Assembly: GCA_033297075.1 (NCBI GenBank)
Contig: MU858352.1
Span: forward strand, 1 to 23,178
Origin: Rhypophila decipiens
Lineage: Eukaryota; Ascomycota; Sordariomycetes; Sordariales; Naviculisporaceae
DNA: 23,178 nucleotides
Reading direction: 5' to 3'
Positions 9,977 through 20,816 of the stretch are shown here, piece by piece; position 1 is the first letter of the stretch; the number at the start of each line of letters is the position of its first letter. Under the pieces are notes generated by a model. The model saw only the letters and a program-made list of their open reading frames with translations, had not been told where the DNA came from and ran no database searches. A program made the position numbers and the translations under genes.

Positions 9977-12900
9977 CTACAGCCTAGCCTGATATTTCTC
10001 AATCATCCTAGTCTGCAACCACCCCCCCAACTCAAGCAAGCTTCCCGCCCTCGTAAGCTCCAGCACATTCACCTCGACCCCGAGCCTCTTGGAAATCCAG
10101 TTCCTGAGCTCAATACTAACCAAACTATCCATTCCCAGATTAGCCATGGGCGCATTTACATCAATCTCATCATCGTCAGGAACCTCCTTCATCATAAATC
10201 CAAGCAATTTACGGCCCACGTTCCTTGCAAGCAACTTCATCGCCTCGTGGCCGCGCAACAAGGCCGTATTACCAGCGATAGCCTGTAGAAATCTCGTCAG
10301 CTCCTTGTCGTCGTTGGTGTCTTGTCCCCCATGCGCATTCTGAGGAGTCGAGGATGAGCCTGCCCAGCCCGCGTCAATCTCAAGGTTGCGATATACCAAA
10401 ATACGGGGATCCTTGCGAAAGACGACGCGATTATTGGGTGCCAATATAGGCAGCGTGGAACGCAACCCAAACCCAAGCTGCGAGTGCTGCTGGGACACAG
10501 GTCGCAGCAACATCAACTCGGCGCACTCCAAAAAGTCGGTTTCGTTCGTGACGTGATACGCCGAAGCCTGGATCTTTTCGAGCGCCTCGGGGTTCTCGGC
10601 CAACCAGCCAATGTCGCCCATTGCGCCAATGTTGAGGCTGCACGCGGGCAGTCCGAGGGATTGTCGGTGCCCGACGAAGGCGTCGATGAAGGTGTTGGCG
10701 GCAGAGTAATTCGCCTGGCCCCATTGGCCGAATATGGCGCCGAACGAGCTAAAGAGGAAAAAGAAGTCGAGCGGCTCGGGCTGGGAGAGCAGCAGGGCCC
10801 TGTGCAGATTCCACGCGCCTTCTACTTTGGGTTGGATAGGAACAGACCACTGGTCAAAGGTCATGTCCAGAAAGCTGTTGTCGTCGAGGACCATGGACGC
10901 GTGGAGTACACCGCAGATTGGTTTGCTAGTGGTTTTGATAGCGCGGACGACGTCGTCGTAGTTGGTGACGTCGCCGGACACCGGAATGGCTGTGCAGCCT
11001 AGGCAGGCTAGTTCCTGGAAAAAAGCATCGTGAGAAGGGTTGGTAGCCGAGCGGGACAAGAAGACCAGGTAACGAGCACCACGCTCCACTAGCCAGGTGC
11101 TGATGGACTTGCCGAGACCCCCCAGTCCTCCTGTCAGGAGGTATGCGGCATCACTGCGAGCATGGAACGACTGGGGGGCAGCCTCGGCCTCTATCCCTAG
11201 GGCATTATTAGCCGGCATGGTGATGACAATTCCTTGGTTATTGTGATTTTGCTGCGCCTCTTGCATTAGCTTGAAGGGCTCAGACATGTGATGAGCGGCG
11301 GCGTCAAAGGTCTGGATCGGTACCAGTCCCGGTTTGACGCGGCCTTCTCGGGCAAACTTCATGATGCGGTCCAAGAAGCTGGCTATAACAGCTGGTCGTT
11401 GATTTTTTAGGGGAGCCAAGTCAAAGGCAATAAAACACCGGTTGGACATCTCGAATGGCTGCATGGCCAGCTTGGCCTGCTGCTGCTGCCCGACAAAGTC
11501 GCGCCTGCCGCCCATGATGTCGACAAAGGTGCCACCTGGGGCCACACACTTCCACGACGCGTGCAGCAGCTGCTGCTCGCCCGACTGCGAATTGAGTACC
11601 ACATCGACGCCGCTTCCGTTGGTGATGGCTATTAGGCTAGGAAGAAAACTGGTGTCGCCCAAGTTGAATATGTGATGGCGGGGAATATCCCAGTATTCCA
11701 TGAGATGCCGAACCTGGTCCTGGTCCGTGACCGTGCAGTATATGTCGGACGCGGCATCCACACCCACAGTCTTGCACAGCTGTATCGCAGCCAGACCGAC
11801 TGCCGCCGCCGCGTCGTGGATCAAGACTGACATGCCCTTGGTCAGCGAAGCCGCGTCCAAGCAATACGATGCCGTCGCATAGCCAAGAGGCATGGTGGCA
11901 GCCTCTTCAAACGACATGTCATTGGGCATTCCCGCGCAGAGATGCTGCGAGACATGGAGAGATGTGGCCAGCGTGCCGCTCTCGCAGACGACGACGCGGT
12001 CTCCGATGCCATGCCTGGTGACGTTGGCGCCTACTGCGGTGACAACACCACTGCATTCGTACCCCATGCCACGGCCAATTTTTGCGGGGTCGGTCACTAG
12101 GCCCATGGAGACATGGACGTCCCTCAAGTTGAGATTGACTGCGCGAACCTCTACGCGCACCTCTTCGGGTCCAAGTGGAAGCTCTTCTTCCTGAATTTTC
12201 CAATACAATGCGTCCAGCGAGCCTGGCCGCCGGGTGTCGAGCTTGACGTGATGTTGATGAGAGGTATCTTGATTTTGCTTGCCACTGCCACTGCCACAGT
12301 ACTGAGAGTACTGGTCCCGGGGCTGGTTTAGTTGAGCATCCACGTCGAGATAGCGGTAGCGTCCCACATTAAGGCGGCCCTCCAGATTCACCCATTCAGC
12401 CTCGCAGGCCCTATCCGCGTCTTGGTCACTCGCCCGCTTGCTGTCCCGCTCCCGCCGAAACTCATCCAGCACACGCGCCACCGCCTGCGCATCGACCTCG
12501 GCTGTTTCAAGGGTAGCAAAGTCTATACCGAGCTCGAGACGGAGGACCCTAGCAAGACCCAAAACAGGCGCGTAACGTGGGTCGGTGATGCACCCGGCCT
12601 GGCTCAGACCCGTCACCCAAAGAATGCCACACCGGCGCTCCTTGGCATGGGCGACAAACAACTGAAAAGCCTGGAAGCATGCCTCGTCCATGTCGTACAA
12701 GAATGGTCTGTCAGACAAGACATCGAGCAAGGAGACAACATGCCCATCCAGCTCAAGGTCGAACCCAGTTTGCGCAGGAAAATGGCAGACCTCGACGGTA
12801 TAGCCAGCCTCCTGCAGCTGGGCGACGATAAAAGTCTGCCTCTCGCTTACAAGTTCCCGAGGGGGAACCAGAAGGGTGACTCTTTTCCCAAATCCCCTCT

Positions 12901-15900
12901 TATGCTCCTCCTCCTCCTCTTCGTCTACAGGCATCGCAACAATATTAAGACTCAATTGTCCATCAAAGACAACAGTCTCCGCGCCCTTAAACCCAGCCCT
13001 GCGGAGCTCTCTATCCCACCCCTTCTCATCCAAATACGGCTCGTCTCGCCTCCCATCTTCAACACCAGCCCACCAGCCCGGCAACACGCCAAAGATCATA
13101 TTCGGCCCTTTACTTATCGGACATAGCTCTTGCAACAACAGCCTTCCACGTGGATGCACCAGTTTCCGCACATTCCGCAGCGTCTCGGTGATACACGGCG
13201 TGGCGTGCAAGACATTGGTAGCAATCACAAGATCATAACTCCCCAGATCGGCTTCCCCCCCAAACCCCTGGCTGGCCGGATCTTGCGAAATATCCAGCAC
13301 GCGATACTCCATCCCGCCAAAATCTCTGAATCTATCCTGCGCAGGATCAAAGAACCCCGTAGAGACGTCTGTATATGTGTACAAACTATACATGCGCTCA
13401 CCCTCGCTACCCAGCAGAGCAGGCAAGACCCTGGCCGTGGTCCCGCCCGTGCCGGCGCCAATCTCGAGGACTCGCAAGTCGGGCTTCTTGTGCGACACCA
13501 GGTCAAGAAAGCCAGTCATGTCCGTCAGCTGCATGAAATCGTAGACGTCGTGCAAGAGGTTGTTCTTCATCAACACGTCCAGACCGTTGGTCGTGCCGTC
13601 CATGAGACCCTCGCTGGCATTGACAATTCGGCCGATTGCCTCGGCCGATGCGCGGATTGGGCCGTTGATGAGTTGCGAGTATAGCCTGTCCATAACCTCC
13701 TTCCTCTGATCGCGCAAAAGAGTGTTGTCGGGGGGACCAAACAAGACATTTAGTTGAGTTTCTCGTTCAGCCGCAAACTTGCTCATCCATTTCGAAAAGA
13801 GTGCCATGTGCTCCTGAGTCTGCGGGGGAGAAGTGTCCCGCGTACGCTCGACAAATTCAATAACAGCAAGCGCGAGGTACTGCTCCATCAAGACAAATTC
13901 TTGATCAGGCGGCAGATTAGAAACAAAGAGCTTGGCCACGTCACCGGGGCTCAACAAGTTGATATCAGGCTTCCAATGGAGCTGGACTGCACCGTGTCGG
14001 AATTTCGCGCCGAGGGTGTTTTGAGGCTTGTTATTGTTGTCCACCACGGTCACGCGAAACCCCCTGGCTTGCACCACAACCTCCTGACCGTTGGACGAAA
14101 GAGCTGTCATGTCCCCTGTGTAGGCGGAGGCGTTTTTGCTGCGCTGCTCGTCAACGCGGACTCGAATGGGCAAGTTTTCCTTGGAACTGGTTGCAGGACG
14201 TCGGCAGTAGAGCTCCTCAATGTAGGTCGGCACAGCCATAAAGTCGAGATTCCTCGTCAGGCCGTTGCACAAGGCTACCACCAGCGCCTGAGCCATACAG
14301 TCCAGGGCGGCAGGATGAACGTGGTAGTAAGAGCCCGAGGACTCGTTGTTGGTGACGGCCGCCACCATCTCCTGCGCCGTCGGATGGGCCGTCGTGTCGG
14401 CGAGTCCTTGGAATCCGGGCCCGTAGTGCAACCCCCAAGCACGAAACTTGCGGTACCAAGCTTTTTCAGAAACCATCCTCGGGAGCGGCTGCATGTCTCG
14501 CTGCGACAGTGAATCTGGTGGCAAGTCAGAGCCGGCGCGAACCTGACCAAAGACGTGCTTGATGCAAGAGCCAGCCCGGTAACTACAGATGCTAAAACTG
14601 TACCATGCCGTGGCATCGAGCGAGTACAGCTGCGTGACAACCTCGACAGCAGCAGAACCGTCTCCCCCCAAAGCCAAAGCAACGTTGATGTGCACACCTT
14701 GCACCGTAAAATCTGGCTGCCCCGTCAGCTGCCGAACCGCCTCGCCCGCCATGGCCACAAAGCCGACACCGGGAAGGATGACGTCGCCCAGGACCTCGTG
14801 GTCCCTGATCCACGGCACGTCCTCTAGTCGCAGCATGTTTCGCCAGCTTGGGCCGTGGTCGGTGCTCTCTGGGACGCGGGAGCCGAGAAGCTCATGGTGG
14901 GGGAATTTTCGGAACCGAAACTCGTTGGAGAGCCGACTCTCGGCCCACATGGGCTCCTCGTAATGCCACGGGTACAGCGGAAGGTCGGGCAGGAACTCGC
15001 CCTTGTCGATCATGGCAGCCAGATTCAGTGGCACGTGGAGGCTCCACAACTCGCCCATGGCCTCGAGAAAGGCCCTGCTCGAGTCTTGGCCGCGTGTCAG
15101 GATATTCACGTAGTCGGCTTGCGAATTCATGTTTGCAGCTTGGAGAATCTGTCGGAGTGGGCCGGCGAGTGTCGAATGCGGACCGACTTCGATGAACGTC
15201 TTGGGCTGCTTGGACGATAACGACAGGACGCTTTGGACGGCGGTGGAAAAGCGCACGCGAGAGACGAGATTATCGACCCAATACTGGGGTCCAAAATGCT
15301 GGGCATGGCTGATGACTTGACCAGTGACACTGGAATGAAAAGGGACTGCAGGGGCTTGTGGCGTCAGGATCCCTTGGAGAGCTGCAAGGTAATGTGGCGC
15401 AGCCATGGCCATGTGGTGAGAATGGTACGCGCGATCCACTTTCAGCTCGCGGGCAAAGACGTGCGGGAGCGCCTCTTTGATCCGGCCCAAGACAGTGTCG
15501 AGCGCGTCCTTGTCTCCCGTCAGCGTGGTGCTTTCAGGGCTGTTTTCACAGCCGACCAGAACACCCTTGCTCAGGTACGGCGTAACCTGCTCTGGCCCCA
15601 ACCCAACAGCGGCCATGCCGCCCTGCACACCGTCGTGCGCAAGCGCCTTCTCCAACCACACCATGGCCTTCCCTCGGTAGTAAGCCACGAGGATGGCCTC
15701 TCGTGCCGTCAATGCACCGCTGGCGTACGCTCCGGCGATCTCGCCACTGGAATGGCCGACAACAGCATCCGGCTTGAGGCCGCATTGTCGCAGCAGATCC
15801 ACCAAAGCAATTTGCAGTGCCGTGGTGCATGGCTGGGCGAACTCTGCCTCGGACAAACGGCTTTTCTTTTTTCCTTTCAAAAGTTCCTCCACCAACGACC

Positions 15901-17860
15901 AGCCTGGTTTGTCGTGATGCTCGAGCGCTTGCAGGTGTCTGTCTAGTGCCTTGATACTCTCCTCAAAGGCTGGGTAGACCGCCTTGAGTTCTTTGCCCAT
16001 GCGGGCCCATTGGGCGCCCTGGCCGCTGAAAACAAAGATAAGGCTTGGCTGTTGGCGAAGAGCAGCAGTTTCCGCGGAAAACTTGGGCCTCCAGTCGTCT
16101 ACCTCGTCCGCGACGGCAAAGACGCGATGGTCAAAGGTGTCCCGCTTCATGGCGAGAGAATAGCTCAGGTTGCTGAGACGGTCCGGGTGGGAGAGATGAT
16201 ATGCCTGGTGCCTCTCAATCATTTTCCTCAAAGCATTGGGATGCTTGGCCGAGAAGAGGAGCAATGTCGGCTTGGAAGAGATTGCAGATTCCTGTTGGGT
16301 CAAATAGGAATCCGCGCCAAAAGAGGCCGCCGACCCGAGAACAGCATGGGCATTGGATCCGCCAACTCCAAAGCTGTTGATGCCGACAACAAAGTCCCGG
16401 TCTTTCGGCCACGGCAAAGGCTCAGTTGGCACGCTGAGCTTGCACGACTCGAAGGGTACTGGATTAGTAGATCCAAAACATTAGTCTGTCGAAGCGGAAT
16501 CAATAAAGGGACATTCTAAGGAGTACACGTACTGTTGGGATTGGGCGTCTTGAAATTGAGATTAGCCGGGATCGTCTTGTTCTCGAGGGCAAGCGTCATT
16601 TTCACAAGGCTGGACAGCCCCGAGGCCCCTTCCCCATGTCCGAGATTTGTTTTGACCTGCATTGTTACTCGTGTCAGTACTCGACGCATACAGCTTGGAG
16701 AGTGATCCAGATTAACTCACCGATCCGATATAAATCCCATGCTCGCCAAAGACGTTTGCAACAGCCTGAGCCTCGATAGGATCCCCCACAGGAGTGCCGG
16801 TCCCGTGACACTCCACCATGGCCGTCCTAGAAAGCTCTCCCGTGCCAGCCAGCTCATGGCAGCGGCGGATCAGGGCCTCGTGAGCTGCCACGACAGGCGA
16901 CGACAAGGACGCCGCCCTGCCCCCCGAGTTGACCGTGGTAGCCCGAATCACAGACCGGACCGGGTCGCCATCACGAAGCGCATCGCTCAGCTTCTTTAGA
17001 TACACAGCCGACACAGCCTCGCCCCGCGCATACCCGTCGGCGGCAGCGTCAAATGTATGACAGTAGCCGCTCGGCGACGCCAAACCCATGTCCTGCATAG
17101 TGGCCGTCATGCGCGGGGACAGAATAAGATTGCACCCTGCCACAATGGCGGCCTCGCACTCTCCGCTATTAATGGCAGTGCATGCGTCGTGCAGAGCCAC
17201 CATGGAGCTGGAACACGCGGTGCGAATGACGGCGCTGGGACCCATGAAGCCAAACTCGTAGTGTATGCGGTTGGCCAGCATGTAGTCGCCCGCGCCGTAC
17301 TGTCGATGACGGTTGGAACTCAGCACATCACGCTGGTCCATGTCGGACCAATCGCCCGCGAAACTGCCGACAAAGACGCCCACCTTATGGCCGCGCAGGT
17401 CCAGGGACTTTTGCCCGGCCGTCTGCAACGCCTCGTAGACGACCTCGAGCAGGAGCCGTTGCTGAGGGTCCATGGAGGCGCACTCGTCCTTGGTCGCCGA
17501 CCAGAAGGACGTGTCCATGTTGGCGAGGTCGACGTGGTCGAGGAAGTAGCCAAACTTGGAGGCGACGTGGCCCGGCTTTCCGGGACCGTACCAGTTGTCG
17601 ACGTCGAACCGCGTCTTGGGCACCTTGCACCGCCCGCTGCGCTTGTTTTGCAGCAAATCCCAGAAAGCTGGGGCATCGTTGATTCCTCCTGGGAGTCGCA
17701 GGCCCATGCCACAAACGGCGATGGGCTCTACCGGACGTCTTTTCTCATCATGATGTACATGGCCGTTTGTGTAGGACTCGGATGATGGGCCATTATTCGA
17801 ATGACCGTTGGTGGCCGGTGGATGTTGTCCGTTAACGTTTGGCTTACTTGGTTGTTCCAT
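9977..17860 (-). CDS. Highly reducing type I polyketide synthase (KS-MAT-DH-CMeT-ER-KR-ACP)
   Basis: Exons (complement) 17860-16721, 16656-16533 and 16458-9977 give 2,581 aa; introns are 64 and 74 nt. The ATG at 17860 has a strong context (AAAGCCATGG), and upstream in-frame sequence has no ATG. Domains: KS with Cys216 (TACSSS), His352 (CHGTGT) and His387 ([10 protein letters not shown]); MAT from about 560 with GHSSGE, Ser658; DH with His975 ([10 protein letters not shown]) and Asp1141; C-methyltransferase with LEIGAGTGG at 1419-1427; ER about 1830-2145; KR with TGGLGGLG at 2197-2204, Tyr2339 and Asn2343; ACP with GMDSL, Ser2533. The protein ends 48 residues after that serine, so it has no thioesterase, reductase or acyltransferase for release. 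The ER loop reads AAAAVG (1971-1976) in place of the usual GGVG. This cytosolic enzyme iteratively condenses malonyl-CoA into a reduced, possibly methylated acyl chain. Its divergent type III PKS neighbour is the likely acceptor. Confidence 0.96.
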
Positions 17861-18101
17861 GGCTTTGTCTTTTTCGGCTGTTATTTGGACTCTTACATTC
17901 GCCTTGCAAGGTTTCAAGGCATGAGACAGCTTTTTCTCGAGTGGAAAGACGGGGTCAGTCTCAAAGCAACACAGCGACGGGAATCACCTTGGTTCATTAC
18001 TGTACATGTAGCCCTCCAACATTGTACACTAGCCATTGTCGGGAACCCGGCACCCCCCGGGAATCCTCTCCTCGGCCGGCATTGATCTAGGTGTGGGCTG
18101 G

Positions 18102-18106
18102 CCAAT
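18102..18106 (+). promoter_or_regulatory. CCAAT box
   Basis: A CCAAT pentamer (in GGCCAATCA) lies 275 bp before the type III PKS start and 240 bp before the HR-PKS start. CCAAT is bound by the HAP complex in fungi. A pentamer is common by chance, so this is only a candidate. Confidence 0.3.
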
Positions 18107-18154
18107 CATCAACCTAGGAACGACATGTGCCCGCATAATATTGAAATAGGATTA

Positions 18155-18168
18155 CCGAGACAACTCGG
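18155..18168. promoter_or_regulatory. CCGAG-N4-CTCGG palindrome, candidate Zn2Cys6 regulator site
   Basis: CCGAGACAACTCGG is a perfect 5-bp inverted repeat with a 4-bp spacer (CCG-N8-CGG) near the centre of the divergent promoter. Further half-sites of the same sequence lie at 18071-18075 (CTCGG), 18189-18193 and 18206-18210 (both CCGAG). Inverted CGG triplets at fixed spacing are the standard target form of fungal binuclear zinc-cluster dimers. No such regulator gene is seen in the window. Confidence 0.45.
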
Positions 18169-18380
18169 AGTTTTAGGGACTAGGCAATCCGAGTGAGGTG
18201 GCAAACCGAGCCCATGTTTGTCTGCCGGGAACTGAGACGGGCCAGACGGCGTCCTAGAGGAGAACTGAATCTTCTCTCCCAACCACCCATGTTGCAAAAG
18301 CCAGTCTCGCTTGTGCAGAAGATCCGGATATCATTCGAAAAACACAATACTCTCGAAGCAACAATCAGCAAAACATCAAG

Positions 18381-19651
18381 ATGGCCATCACGAACAGCAA
18401 CGGCACCAACGGCGCTCAACCTGGACTCTGGATCACGGGGTTGGGTCACCAATATCCAGCTTACCTCTGGCGCCCTGAATCCATTGATGAAGTGGCCGCG
18501 CGCTTCTACGATATCGAACAAGTCGGGTAAGACACCTTTCCCACCAACACTTGAAGAAGACTACTAACACCTCAGCGTCCGTTGACCCATGTAGAATCAA
18601 AAAGCTGCTACAGATCAACCGAGCTACCGGCATCGACCAGCGGCCGAGCGTCATGGACCCGAATTCAAGCCCCATTCTGCATCGTCCCGAAATGCCCACC
18701 ATCACGGACTTGAACGCGATCTGGCACAAAGCGGGCGTCGACCTCTCTGCCCAGGCCTGTCGCAAGGCTCTCAAGGAGTGGGGAGGTGCACTGTCCGACA
18801 TCACTCATATCGTCGCCTGCACCACGACTTGTTACGGAAATCCGGGTGTCGACTTGCTCGTGGCAGAACGGCTTGGTCTAGGTCCCGATGTGGAACGAGT
18901 CCTCCTGGCCGGAGTCGGATGTGCGGGTGGCATGGCCATCATGCGCGTCGCCGCCGAAGTTGCCCTCGCCGCAACAGCACGTCAACGACCGGCGCGCATA
19001 CTGGCGTTTGCCTGCGAGGTGGCCACCACCAACGTCAGACAAGAACTCGCCGACGCCGCCGCCCGCACGAGCCCAGAGGATATCAGCATCGCCGCCGCTC
19101 TTTTCTCGGATGGTGCCGCGGCCTTCGTGCTTTGCAACGACGCTGGCAAACAAAACACTCCTCCTCTCTTTCAGCTCATGGACTGGAATCACGCCACCAT
19201 CCCCAATACCATGCAGGAAACGACGTGGGCCCCGGGTCCGACGGGCTATCTGAGCGTCTTGACACGCAACGTGGCGACGGCGACAGTGGCTGCTATACCG
19301 CCCATGTTTGCCAAGATGCTGCCTTTTATCCGCGACAATGCTGCCGCCGGGCTGCCACATGCCGCCACAGCTGCCGACCTGGACTGGGCGCTGCATCCGG
19401 GGGGCAAGGCCATCATCAACAAAGTGCAGGAGCTGATGGGGTTGACCGAGGCCCAGCTATCTGCGACCAAGCAAGTCTACAAGACGCGCGGGAACTCGTC
19501 CAGCCCGACGGTGTTGATTGTTTTGGACATGCTACGCAAGGCAAAGGGGGGCAAGGATGATGTGGTTGCAGTGGGGTTTGGGCCGGGCTTGACGATAGAA
19601 ATGGCCTTTCTTCGACGATGTCATTCTGTTGATGACGATGATTCGGACTGA
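18381..19651 (+). CDS. Type III polyketide synthase (chalcone synthase-like), alkylresorcinol/alkylpyrone type
   Basis: Exons 18381-18526 and 18595-19651 (400 aa) flank a 68-nt phase-2 intron. CTACTAAC is the branch site; the AG at 18594 is used because the nearer AG leads to a stop. The catalytic triad is complete: Cys158 (VGCAGG), His316 (LHPGG) and Asn349 (RGNSSSP), followed by GFGPGLTIE near the C-terminus, the family signature. The length is normal for fungal type III PKSs. These homodimeric enzymes load an acyl-CoA or acyl-ACP starter on the cysteine, add malonyl units without reduction, and cyclise to resorcinols, resorcylic acids or pyrones. Divergent pairing with an HR-PKS that lacks a release domain suggests that the starter is the HR-PKS chain. 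A comparable pair has been reported for soppiline alkylresorcinols in Penicillium (from memory). The very acidic C-terminal tail (DDDDSD) is unusual but probably harmless. Ring type cannot be told from sequence. Confidence 0.93.
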
Positions 19652-20096
19652 CCCCAAAGCATGGAATATACTTACTCTCGAGCAATGTGAGACATGCGGT
19701 ATGTGGTATGGATACATGGAGCATGGATGTCAGAATGAGATACTTGGACACGTACCTTGACCGTGCTAGAGACTTCGGGATATGGGCGAAAACAAGCGTT
19801 TTGAAGACAACCCGGAAGTTAATTACCGGGTCTTTATATACCGTGAAAGACCTGGCAAGCACAGTACCAAAGGCTTTGGGCAAACTACAAGCTACTTTCT
19901 CAACTACAGACCCCAAGAAATTTAGTGGCAGGTACCCTGCCAGTCCCGGTCCAGTGACTTGCACCTCGCGCAGCCATTACAGTTTCCAGGCAAGTTATCC
20001 ATAGTGCCCAGCCGTTATCAACAGCTTCTTTGCATTCGACCCACTCTTGTATCCAAAGACAGGGTCTATACGATACAGACCGTGGCAAGGGGCGGC

Positions 20097-20120
20097 AGTC
20101 CGCGGGGTATAGTCCGCGGG
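20097..20120. repeat. Short direct repeat with CCGCGG cores
   Basis: The 10-mer AGTCCGCGGG occurs at 20097-20106 and again at 20111-20120, each with the palindrome CCGCGG. Another CCGCGG lies in GATCCGCGGATC at 20724-20735 and one more near 20757. Role unknown. Confidence 0.4.
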
Positions 20121-20714
20121 AAGTTGACCCATTGGACCCAAAACTTGGGATTGTGATAGCAGTTGCATGAGCTATACCGTATACACTCTTAGCCAATCAA
20201 GTATAAGTCTAGCTAGCATGTGTGGTCCTGTCACGAAGGATCCAGGATCAGACTGCATGATCCCTCGCCTTGAGAGTGCCGCTAAAGTAAACTGCTGCAA
20301 AGCGTCTGGATTGTCATAAAAGCTGGGATGGCAACAAACTATTGAGAACTCGACTTGTGCGGGGAAAGATCTCTGGGGTTGAGCTCGCGAATCACGTAAA
20401 CACAAATACTGTGGATATCTGTCAGTGTCAAGTCACTGTCAAAACTGCTTCCTCTTAAAGCATGACAAGGCTTTGAGGGTAAAGAAGCATAGGAATGAAC
20501 CACGACAACAGTCAACTGGCAGATGTCCCAGACCAACTGCCGGCTTGCTACAAAAGTCAGAAGATGCATGGTTTACTCATCGAGACGGTGACGTGTCAGT
20601 CTTTTTCACGATTTGGTCTCTGGCGCCAATGTTGGTTGCCTTTTTTCCCCGAAATACTCTCAAAGGATGGCTACCTAACTTCCCGTATCCAACCCAAAGC
20701 AGCTTACCATAAGC

Positions 20715-20816
20715 CAAGGTCGAGATCCGCGGATCCTTGAGCGGCTTGGTGAATTCCGCGGGTTCCCGTCCAGCTTGCAGTAGGTTCTACAGAGGTACGG
20801 ATATCAAGGTCGAGAT
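20715..20816. repeat. 12-bp direct repeat pair
   Basis: CAAGGTCGAGAT occurs at 20715-20726 and 20805-20816. The first copy runs into the perfect 12-bp palindrome GATCCGCGGATC (20724-20735). They may be remnants of a mobile element or regulatory sites; nothing else supports either reading. Confidence 0.35.

Larger units (their letters stand above)
17861..18380. promoter_or_regulatory. Shared bidirectional promoter of the HR-PKS and type III PKS genes
   Basis: The 520 bp between the two start codons contain no coding frame and must hold both promoters. The middle (18071-18210) has five CCGAG/CTCGG half-sites, two of them forming a palindrome, plus a CCAAT box at 18102-18106. Such CGG-based sites fit binding by a Zn2Cys6 regulator, the usual class controlling fungal metabolite clusters. 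Co-regulation of the pair is inferred from this layout; no clear TATA box was found for either side. Confidence 0.75.

Noticed and set aside
12332..15946. Long plus-strand frames at 12332-13126, 13754-14512 and 15233-15946
   Set aside because: They lie antisense to the HR-PKS, have no domains, and result from its codon bias.
9977..16432. HR-PKS read as starting at 16432 as a single 2,151-codon frame
   Set aside because: The codon at 16432 is GTG inside the KS domain. Two upstream exons supply the KS active-site Cys and His residues, and clear GT-AG introns join them in phase.
17861..17917. Upstream extension of the HR-PKS frame to 17917
   Set aside because: The frame is open but begins at TTG and has no ATG before 17860, which itself has a strong start context.
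18551..18594. Start of the type III PKS at about 18551
   Set aside because: That stretch is the 3' part of the intron. The ATG at 18381 gives the expected N-terminus ([11 protein letters not shown]) and splices in phase at 18594/18595.
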